Below, in pieces: positions 35,942-41,557 of a stretch of DNA of 41,557 bases; the first letter of the stretch is position 1; each line of letters opens with the position of its first letter. The position numbers and the translations under genes were made by a program. This stretch comes from Crocinitomicaceae bacterium. GTDB taxonomy: Bacteria; Bacteroidota; Bacteroidia; Flavobacteriales_D; Crocinitomicaceae. Where the stretch lies: NCBI GenBank assembly GCA_021740745.1, contig JAIOZF010000019.1:1-41557 (forward strand). Direction: 5' to 3'. The notes beneath the pieces are model-generated. The model was not told where the DNA came from. It did no database searches and worked only from the letters and a program-made list of their open reading frames with translations.

Positions 35942-36904
35942 ATGAAGAGTAGTGTTGGAATTATTGGTTTGATGTTGGTGTTGGCTTCGTGCGTTCCCGC
36001 AAAAAAATACAATGAGTTAGTAGAACGAGAAAAAAAGTGCAGTGAAGAATTAGAACGTTACAAGAATAGTGCACTTGACAACGAAGGAAAAGCAAAAGAT
36101 CTTCAAGCTCGTTTTGACATTTTAAACAAAGAGGTAGGATCCTTGAAAGTTGACACGAATGACTTGGGAACGAAATACCGTTTGCTTCAAACAGAATATG
36201 ATAAAACAAGCATGCAGCTTGAGGCCATGGAAAATGCGTTTGACAAAATGCGTTTATCAGGAGCTAAAGAAACGGCAACATTGCAACTAGAACTAGAAGC
36301 GAAGAACATTGAATTGCAACGAAAAGAAGATGCGCTCACCGCTCTTGAATCAGAATTAAAAACAAAAGCACAACTTTTAGCGGAACGTGAGCAACGTGTA
36401 AATGAACTGGAAGAAGCGATTAAACGAAAAGACGAAGCCACTCAATTGTTAAAGACAAAAGTCGCTAATGCTTTAAAAGGTTTTGAAAGTCAAGGTTTAT
36501 CGGTTGTTTATAAAAACGGGAAGATTTACGTGAGCATGGAAGCAAAGTTGTTGTTTGCTTCTGGAAGTACACTTGTTGAGGCAAATGGAAAAAAGGCCTT
36601 AATTGAATTGGCAAAAGTGCTTGAAAATGAAAAAGAGCTTGAAATAATTGTTGAAGGTCATACCGACACAGATAAATTAGCGAGTGCTGCTCACCCAAAG
36701 AATAACTGGGAATTATCAGTACTTCGATCAACATCTGTTATCGATATCATGTTAACGAATTCGAAAATGAATCCAGCACAATTAATGGCGGGAGGAAGAT
36801 CTGAATATCAGCCTATTGATCCTGCTAATAAGGCGAAAAACAGACGAATTGAAGTCATCATTTCTCCAAACTTGAATGAATTATACGATATCATTTCCAA
36901 ATAA
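35942..36904 (+). CDS. OmpA-family peptidoglycan-binding lipoprotein
   Basis: The 320-aa product begins MKSSVGIIGLMLVLASC; LASC with Cys17 is a lipobox, so it is probably a lipoprotein. Residues about 20-190 form a long coiled coil (KYNELVEREKKCSEELERY and many heptads rich in Leu, Glu and Lys). The C-terminal OmpA domain (about 205-315) has LLFASGSTLVEANGKKAL, the EGHTDTD motif and KNRRIEVIISP, which bind diaminopimelate in peptidoglycan. It would tether the outer membrane to the wall. I start at ATG 35942, since the frame upstream lacks the lipoprotein signal. A strong terminator follows. Confidence 0.92.
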   Translation: MKSSVGIIGLMLVLASCVPAKKYNELVEREKKCSEELERYKNSALDNEGKAKDLQARFDILNKEVGSLKVDTNDLGTKYRLLQTEYDKTSMQLEAMENAFDKMRLSGAKETATLQLELEAKNIELQRKEDALTALESELKTKAQLLAEREQRVNELEEAIKRKDEATQLLKTKVANALKGFESQGLSVVYKNGKIYVSMEAKLLFASGSTLVEANGKKALIELAKVLENEKELEIIVEGHTDTDKLASAAHPKNNWELSVLRSTSVIDIMLTNSKMNPAQLMAGGRSEYQPIDPANKAKNRRIEVIISPNLNELYDIISK

Positions 36905-36924
36905 AAATTGGATAACAAAAAGAG

Positions 36925-36946
36925 AGCGGCATTGCCGCTTTTTTTG
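36925..36946 (+). terminator. Rho-independent terminator after OmpA-type gene
   Basis: Stem AGCGGC / GCCGCT (36925-36930, 36934-36939) with loop ATT, then a run of seven or more T. The uvrC promoter begins in its loop. Confidence 0.9.
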
Positions 36947-36964
36947 TTTTTAAACGTAAGTTTG
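36932..36964 (+). promoter_or_regulatory. uvrC promoter overlapping the upstream terminator
   Basis: TTG at 36932-36934 lies in the terminator loop and stem; 22 bases later comes TAAGTTTG (36957-36964), an exact -7 box. The uvrC ATG follows after 4 bases (TCTT). Confidence 0.6.
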
Positions 36965-36968
36965 TCTT

Positions 36969-38771
36969 ATGTCTGCAAAAGATCATCCCTTACAATTAAA
37001 ATTGCGCACGCTACCTGAAAAACCAGGTATCTATCAGTATTTCGATTCGGAAGGTAAGATCCTATATGTTGGAAAAGCGAAAAATCTTAAAAAACGCGTT
37101 TCTTCCTACTTCAATAAAACACAGGAAAATGGCAAAACCATTATGCTGGTGAAGCGTATTTGCGACATTCAATACATGGTGGTTGATTCAGAATTAGATG
37201 CATTGCTGCTTGAAAACAACCTCATCAAAAAATACCAGCCCAAGTACAATATTCAACTCAAGGATGATAAAACGTATCCATGGATTTGTATTAAAAACGA
37301 GCCGTTCCCTCGTGTGTTTTCAACAAGAAATGTAATTAAGGATGGTTCTAAATATTTCGGTCCCTATCCAAGCGGAAAGGTCATGCACACATTGCTGCAT
37401 TTAATCAAAGAAATTTATCCACTTCGCAACTGCAATTTTGATTTAAGTCAACAAAAAATCAAAGAAAAGAAATACAAAGTGTGCTTGGAATACCACCTTG
37501 GCAATTGCAAGGCGCCATGTGTTGGCTATCAGAAACAAGAAGAATATGATGCGCAAATTGCTCAAATTGAAAATTTAGTCAAAGGAAATATTTCTTCGGT
37601 TATTCACTATTTAAAAACACGCATGAACGATCATGCAGTTCAACAAGAATACGAATTAGCGCATGAAATAAAGGTCAAACTGCAAACGCTTGAAAACTAT
37701 CAAGCAAAATCGACCATTGTATCGCCTAGCATTCATGAGGTTGACATTATCACGCTTATTGATGAGCCCGATAATGCCTTCGTTAATTACCTCTGCATAC
37801 ACAACGGCGCAATTATTCATGCTTATACAGCAGAGGTCAAAAAGAAACTCAATGAAAGCAGGGAGGATGTTTTGGGTTTTGTGTTACCAGAACTTCGTGA
37901 ACGATTTTCAAGCAATTCAAAGGAAGTATTGGTTGATAGCAAGTTGGATTTGAAATTAGAAGGTATCACTTTTACCGTTCCTCAACGAGGCGATAAGAAA
38001 CAATTAATTGAACTTTCCCTTCGCAATGCAAAATTCTATAAACTTGAAAAGCAAAAACAAGAAAAGATCAAAGATCCTGAACGGCACACTAATCGTATTT
38101 TAGAACAATTGAAAAGCGATTTTCGTTTAGCTGATTTACCCATACACATGGAGTGCTTTGATAACTCGAATTTTCAAGGAACCAATGCTGTTTCAGCCTG
38201 TATTGTATTCAAAAACGCAAAGCCCAGTAAGCGCGATTATCGTCATTTCAATGTAAAAACAGTTGAAGGTCCCGATGATTTTGCTACAATGGAAGAAGTA
38301 GTTTATCGACGTTACAAGCGCATGATGGATGAAGAACAAAGTTTGCCTCAACTAATAGTTATTGACGGCGGAAAAGGTCAACTTGGAGCGGCCTTGAACG
38401 CTCTGGAGAAACTAGAGTTGCGAGGTAAAGTAGCGATTGTAGGTATAGCGAAACGTTTAGAAGAAATATTCTTTCCAGGGGATCAATACCCGATTTATAT
38501 TGACAAGCGTTCAGAGAGTTTGAAGGTTGTGCAATTCATGCGTAACGAAGCGCATCGTTTTGGAATCACACACCATCGAAATAAACGCAGTAAGGGTGCG
38601 CTGCAGTCAGAAATTACGCAGATTGAGGGAATAGGGCCAAAAACGCAAGAGTTGCTTATGAAATCCTTTAAAACAGTATCTGCTATCCGCGAAGCAACAA
38701 TGGAAGAGTTAACAAAAGTAATTGGAGCAGCAAAAGCCACAATCATTTTTGCATATTTCAATGAGAATTGA
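36969..38771 (+). CDS. uvrC: excinuclease ABC subunit C
   Basis: UvrC makes the 3' and 5' incisions in nucleotide excision repair on UvrB-marked DNA. The 600-aa length is typical. The GIY-YIG nuclease domain is at about 16-95 (KPGIYQYFDSEGKILYVGKA), a UVR motif near 206-244, the RNase H-fold second nuclease from about 393 (MECFDNSNFQGTNAVSACIV) with VIDGGKGQL, and C-terminal tandem helix-hairpin-helix motifs (about 550-598, QIEGIGPKTQELLM). The start is supported by the family N-terminus and by a -7 box 4 bases upstream. It ends 14 bases inside the end of the convergent glycosyltransferase gene. Confidence 0.97.
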   Translation: MSAKDHPLQLKLRTLPEKPGIYQYFDSEGKILYVGKAKNLKKRVSSYFNKTQENGKTIMLVKRICDIQYMVVDSELDALLLENNLIKKYQPKYNIQLKDDKTYPWICIKNEPFPRVFSTRNVIKDGSKYFGPYPSGKVMHTLLHLIKEIYPLRNCNFDLSQQKIKEKKYKVCLEYHLGNCKAPCVGYQKQEEYDAQIAQIENLVKGNISSVIHYLKTRMNDHAVQQEYELAHEIKVKLQTLENYQAKSTIVSPSIHEVDIITLIDEPDNAFVNYLCIHNGAIIHAYTAEVKKKLNESREDVLGFVLPELRERFSSNSKEVLVDSKLDLKLEGITFTVPQRGDKKQLIELSLRNAKFYKLEKQKQEKIKDPERHTNRILEQLKSDFRLADLPIHMECFDNSNFQGTNAVSACIVFKNAKPSKRDYRHFNVKTVEGPDDFATMEEVVYRRYKRMMDEEQSLPQLIVIDGGKGQLGAALNALEKLELRGKVAIVGIAKRLEEIFFPGDQYPIYIDKRSESLKVVQFMRNEAHRFGITHHRNKRSKGALQSEITQIEGIGPKTQELLMKSFKTVSAIREATMEELTKVIGAAKATIIFAYFNEN

Positions 38772-39843
38772 AAATAAAATCGAGGTATTTTTTTTCTTGA
38801 AATAGCGGATTAAATTTCTCTGCAGATTTCAGTTTGTCCTGAAGTATTAATTGTTCATCGTTCGCTTTCAATACCTGCTCAGTGAAATTATCCAATGAAT
38901 ACGGAATGGCAAATTCAAAATCCTTCCATTTTTGTGCATATTCTTGGTGGATCAACATCGGTATCTTATATCCAAATGAAACATTCATCGCACCCGAAAT
39001 CTGATTTTTAAAGTATTCTGCCGCGCTTGGTGTATTGGGATGAACCATCGGCCAGATGAAATCTGTTTCTTTCAAATAAGCATCAAACTTCTCGGCAGTA
39101 ACAAAAGCGTCAAACAATTGAACATGTTGTTCGATTTCAGCATCTTTCAAATAATTATTAAAGGCAACTACATCGGGATGAGAAAAATCACTCTTTCCCA
39201 AAAATATAAAGCTAAAGCCTTTTTCAATTAATGGTTTCATCAAGGAAATACTGCCTGTCAAATCCTTTCGTCTATTTTCTACGCCGCCAATAATAGTGAT
39301 CCATTTTTCTCCTGCGTCCTTTTCAACAGTTGTGCTGAAATGTGGAAAGCGCAAGGGATAAAACGAAGTTACTTTAATGCCCCTTGGTGGGACGATTCGC
39401 TCCACGAAATAATCATTCAACACAACATACTTCTTGATTTTAAGATGAATCAATTTTTGGGTAAAACTTCCTTCAAACTTTTTAAGGGTATGGACCAATC
39501 CGATGAACTCGAGTGATTCTGGTGCACTCAAACATAAATTACGCATGTGCGCCCCTTGAGCAGTATTCAGAATCACTTTGGAATAGCCTTCTTTTTTCAG
39601 AAACACATTCAATCTGCACATTTGCATAAAATCAGCCCATGCTTTCTTGCTGAATTGAATAATTCTAAGTTCATCGATCAATGAATGGAAACTAGAATTG
39701 CGGTCATACACCTCTTGTGTTGTAACGAACAATATGTAGCATTCTCTTGATTTCAGCGCATAAAACTGCGATAGCAAACACTCATCGTGTGAACCCCCCA
39801 ATTCAATTACTGCTACTTTTTCGTTCTTCTTCACTATTAACAA
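38758..39843 (-). CDS. glycosyltransferase, GT-B like
   Basis: The 361-aa protein is soluble, with an N-terminal domain beginning KVAVIELGGSHDECLLSQFY and a C-terminal donor domain with ITIIGGVENRRKDLTGSISL, FIFLGKSDFSHPDVVAFNNY and a loop VHPNTPSAAEYFKNQISG. This fits the GT-B fold; the sequence is divergent and the sugar is not known. Start is uncertain: TTG 39843 or GTG 39834 (MKKNEKVAVIELGG). It converges with uvrC (14-bp overlap) and diverges from the amidase gene (64 bp). No clear promoter box found. Confidence 0.75.
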   Translation of the reverse strand: MLIVKKNEKVAVIELGGSHDECLLSQFYALKSRECYILFVTTQEVYDRNSSFHSLIDELRIIQFSKKAWADFMQMCRLNVFLKKEGYSKVILNTAQGAHMRNLCLSAPESLEFIGLVHTLKKFEGSFTQKLIHLKIKKYVVLNDYFVERIVPPRGIKVTSFYPLRFPHFSTTVEKDAGEKWITIIGGVENRRKDLTGSISLMKPLIEKGFSFIFLGKSDFSHPDVVAFNNYLKDAEIEQHVQLFDAFVTAEKFDAYLKETDFIWPMVHPNTPSAAEYFKNQISGAMNVSFGYKIPMLIHQEYAQKWKDFEFAIPYSLDNFTEQVLKANDEQLILQDKLKSAEKFNPLFQEKKYLDFIFNSH

Positions 39844-39895
39844 TTCATTATTCGTAAGCTTTTCGGTACAAAGAAAATAAAAAAAAGATGCTTTC

Positions 39896-39903
39896 TATTT
39901 TTG
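39896..39903 (+). promoter_or_regulatory. -7 box of amidase gene (TATTTTTG)
   Basis: Exact TAnnTTTG match, 4 bases (TAGC) before the amidase ATG. No TTG at -33; the upstream stretch is A-rich. Confidence 0.5.
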
Positions 39904-39907
39904 TAGC

Positions 39908-40861
39908 ATGAGAATACAACTTCTTTTGATGGTATTTTGTGCCTTGATGCTCAATAGTTCATTTGCACCGCTTCCGGCGAAAGAAAAAATTACAATCGTT
40001 ATTGACCCAGGTCATGGTGGCGATGATCCGGGATATTTGTCTTCAAACAAAGATCATCTTCCTGAAAAAGCATTGAACTTGCTTATCGCAAAAAAAGTAG
40101 GTGCTTACATTGAAAAATACTTAACAAATGTTACTGTAGTTTACACGCGAAAAGACGATAGTTTCCCCACTTTAGATGAACGCGTTGCCCAGGCAAATTC
40201 AATGTCCTGTGAATATTTTGTGTCCATTCATTGCAATGCGAATGAGCGAAAAACGGTACATGGAACCGAATCACATGTGCATGCGTTGACATCAAAAAAG
40301 TCAGTCGCTTTAGCCAAACAATTTGAAAATGAATTTTCTGGAAAGGCCGGTCGAAAGTCGCGGGGAGTGAAGGATGGAAATGATCGCGAACACTCACTTC
40401 AAGTGTTGAAGTATACCAATATGACGAGTGTTTTGGTTGAATGTGGTTTTTTAACTAACGATAAAGAAGCCATTTATCTGAATACCACCAATGGACAAGA
40501 CATTCTTGCTTCTGCCATTTTTAGAGGGTTCAGATCGCACATTACAACAGAGCATCCTCACATTCAATTTATAAAAACCGAAAAGAAAGCGGAAGAAAAA
40601 AAGGATGTGGAAGAAGAAAACAGTACTTCAACAGAAGCCTATCAAATACAACTTTCATCGTCAAAGGAACCTATTGATCCCACTTCTGAAGCCTTTAAAA
40701 AAACAGGTTTGAAGGTTACACGTACTAAGCTGAATACAACAAGTACGTATAAATATCGCTACACTGTTGGACCATATAAAGATAAAGCTGCTGCTAAAAA
40801 GGACTTAGAAATCGTTCAGAAGAAAGGATTTAAGGACGCGATGATTATCACGGTAAAGTAA
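39908..40861 (+). CDS. N-acetylmuramoyl-L-alanine amidase with C-terminal SPOR domain
   Basis: This zinc enzyme cleaves the bond between N-acetylmuramic acid and L-alanine in peptidoglycan, mainly at septa during daughter-cell separation (AmiC-like, Amidase_3). The 317-aa product has a signal peptide, zinc-binding IDPGHGG (His36) near the start, the second His in CEYFVSIHCNANE, and the catalytic Glu in SVLVECGFLTNDKEA. After a charged linker, residues about 243-317 (EAYQIQLSSSKEPID to AMIITVK) form a SPOR domain, which would target the enzyme to septal glycan. A second SPOR protein is encoded at 18591-19727. Family call is firm. Confidence 0.93.
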   Translation: MRIQLLLMVFCALMLNSSFAPLPAKEKITIVIDPGHGGDDPGYLSSNKDHLPEKALNLLIAKKVGAYIEKYLTNVTVVYTRKDDSFPTLDERVAQANSMSCEYFVSIHCNANERKTVHGTESHVHALTSKKSVALAKQFENEFSGKAGRKSRGVKDGNDREHSLQVLKYTNMTSVLVECGFLTNDKEAIYLNTTNGQDILASAIFRGFRSHITTEHPHIQFIKTEKKAEEKKDVEEENSTSTEAYQIQLSSSKEPIDPTSEAFKKTGLKVTRTKLNTTSTYKYRYTVGPYKDKAAAKKDLEIVQKKGFKDAMIITVK

Positions 40862-40954
40862 AAATTCCATTTCACGATAAGAACTACTTTTAAACGCATC
40901 TTTTTTATGTTCTTTTAAATCATTTCATTACTTTCACTTTCTAAATCTCAAGAA

Positions 40955-41401
40955 ATGGCTACTGTATTTGAAACAAGATTGATTGGAAATATTGGCAAAG
41001 ATGCTGTGGTAAAGAACATGGATAGAGGGGTTATTGCAATCAACTTCCCTGTTGCGCACAATAAGAATTGGCGTGATAAGCGCACTGGTGAAACCAAAAC
41101 CAAAACGACTTGGGTGAATTGTACTATTTGGAAAAAAGATGGTTCTAATTTACGCATCCTCGATTTTTTGAAAAAAGGTGCCTTAGTAGAATTGGAAGGA
41201 ACACCTTTTGCAAAAGCTTATCCGCAGGAAGATGGGTTCATTCGCACAGAAATTCGGTTGAATGTTTCAAAGACCAATATTTTACGTCCTGCAAAATGTG
41301 AGGACGATAATTGTGTCGATTTAGTAGATCAAGAGGATGCGGATGACGATGCGTTCGATACAACCATTGATGAATTCACGTTGGATGAAGATGATTTTTA
41401 A
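40955..41401 (+). CDS. ssb: single-stranded DNA-binding protein
   Basis: SSB protects single-stranded DNA in replication, repair and recombination and recruits partners by its acidic tip. The 148-aa protein has the OB-fold (about 1-110: RLIGNIGKDAVVKNMDRGVI, TTWVNCTIWKKDG, LDFLKKGALVELEG) and an acidic tail ending TLDEDDF. The tip keeps the acidic residues and final Phe but lacks the Pro of the classical DDIPF ending. Start ATG 40955 is standard. A terminator follows at 41412. Confidence 0.95.
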   Translation: MATVFETRLIGNIGKDAVVKNMDRGVIAINFPVAHNKNWRDKRTGETKTKTTWVNCTIWKKDGSNLRILDFLKKGALVELEGTPFAKAYPQEDGFIRTEIRLNVSKTNILRPAKCEDDNCVDLVDQEDADDDAFDTTIDEFTLDEDDF

Positions 41402-41411
41402 GCAATTAGCC

Positions 41412-41442
41412 TGATTTCACTGAGAAATCAATATTTTTTTTT
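41412..41442 (+). terminator. Rho-independent terminator after ssb
   Basis: Perfect 7-bp stem TGATTTC / GAAATCA (41412-41418 and 41424-41430), 5-base loop, then ATA and a nine-T run. Confidence 0.85.
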
Positions 41443-41455
41443 CTAAATCGTTTCA

Positions 41456-41481
41456 TTGAATTAATACTTTGTATATATTTG
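41456..41481 (+). promoter_or_regulatory. promoter of tRNA-Asn
   Basis: TATATTTG at 41474-41481 exactly matches TAnnTTTG, 29 bases before the tRNA. A TTG at 41456-41458 lies 15 bases upstream, a little closer than the usual 17-23. Confidence 0.6.
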
Positions 41482-41510
41482 CATTCGCTTTTCGGGAACG
41501 GAACGCAAAT

Positions 41511-41557
41511 TCCTCCTTAGCTCAGTTGGTTAGAGCATCTGACTGTTAATCAGAGGG
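41511..41557 (+). tRNA. tRNA-Asn (GTT), 5' part cut by the window end
   Basis: The first 47 bases fold as a tRNA: acceptor arm TCCTCCT (41511-41517), D stem GCTC/GAGC, anticodon stem TCTGA/TCAGA with loop CTGTTAA. The anticodon GTT is at 41545-41547 and reads asparagine codons AAY. The variable loop, T arm and 3' acceptor strand lie beyond the window. Confidence 0.93.

Noticed and set aside
38756-38773. Hairpin TTTCAA/TTGAAA at the uvrC and glycosyltransferase ends as a terminator
   Set aside because: The AT-only 6-bp stem is weak and no T-run follows closely on either strand.
40862-40954. Promoter search upstream of ssb
   Set aside because: No match to TAnnTTTG with one mismatch or fewer; ssb may be read from the amidase transcript or from a divergent promoter type.

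Overview
The window looks like a chromosomal segment from a Bacteroidota bacterium, most likely order Flavobacteriales (a Crocinitomicaceae/Fluviicola-like organism is my guess; not provable from sequence alone). Reasons: low GC, -7 promoter boxes of the Bacteroidota type (TAnnTTTG), a type IX secretion (T9SS) type B cargo paired with a PorP/SprF-family membrane protein, HU-CCDC81/SPOR and DUF4286 proteins, TonB receptors with a carboxypeptidase-regulatory-like N-terminal domain, and many signal peptides ending in xxFGQ/xxFSQ. I see no insertion sequence, prophage or CRISPR array. Most genes are core housekeeping, with several poorly characterised exported proteins between them.

Layout. 0-5.2 kb: asd (-) diverges from a secreted lamin-tail-domain protein (+) through back-to-back promoters; then a LETM1-like protein (+). 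5.2-8.8 kb (-): a three-gene operon of two glycosyltransferases and an exported alpha/beta hydrolase with 8-bp overlaps. 8.9-10.9 kb (+): a tight operon of an exported YidD-domain protein and two exported proteins sharing a PG[TS]GLL hydrophobic module. 10.9-19.7 kb (-): an unknown 580-aa exported protein, mfd, fbp, a small membrane protein, rsmA, a DUF4286 protein and an HU/SPOR protein. 19.8-25.3 kb (-): kdsB preceded by two tandem paralogous TonB receptors. 25.3-28.6 kb: dprA (+) and a PpiD-like foldase (-) converge on a bidirectional terminator. 28.8-33.4 kb (-): a 1557-aa protein with a predicted outer-membrane barrel, eleven 93-aa repeats, two CHIPPGN modules and a Gly/Asn/Ser tail. 33.6-36.9 kb (+): T9SS type B cargo, PorP/SprF partner and an OmpA-type lipoprotein. 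37-41.5 kb: uvrC (+), a glycosyltransferase (-), an N-acetylmuramoyl-L-alanine amidase with a SPOR tail (+), ssb (+), and the first 47 bases of a tRNA-Asn(GTT) cut by the window end.

How the genes work together. Three are DNA repair or DNA processing genes (mfd, uvrC, dprA) and ssb joins them. Envelope genes dominate the rest: kdsB (LPS Kdo), glycosyltransferases, TonB receptors, a periplasmic foldase, an OmpA peptidoglycan-binding lipoprotein, an amidase and two SPOR-domain proteins that would act at septal peptidoglycan. The most unusual items are the YidD-domain operon, the mosaic 1557-aa repeat protein, the terminator hidden in an opposing coding sequence, and a repeated promoter geometry: four genes have an exact TAnnTTTG box exactly four bases before ATG (suggesting leaderless mRNAs), while four others have it 20-21 bases before ATG.
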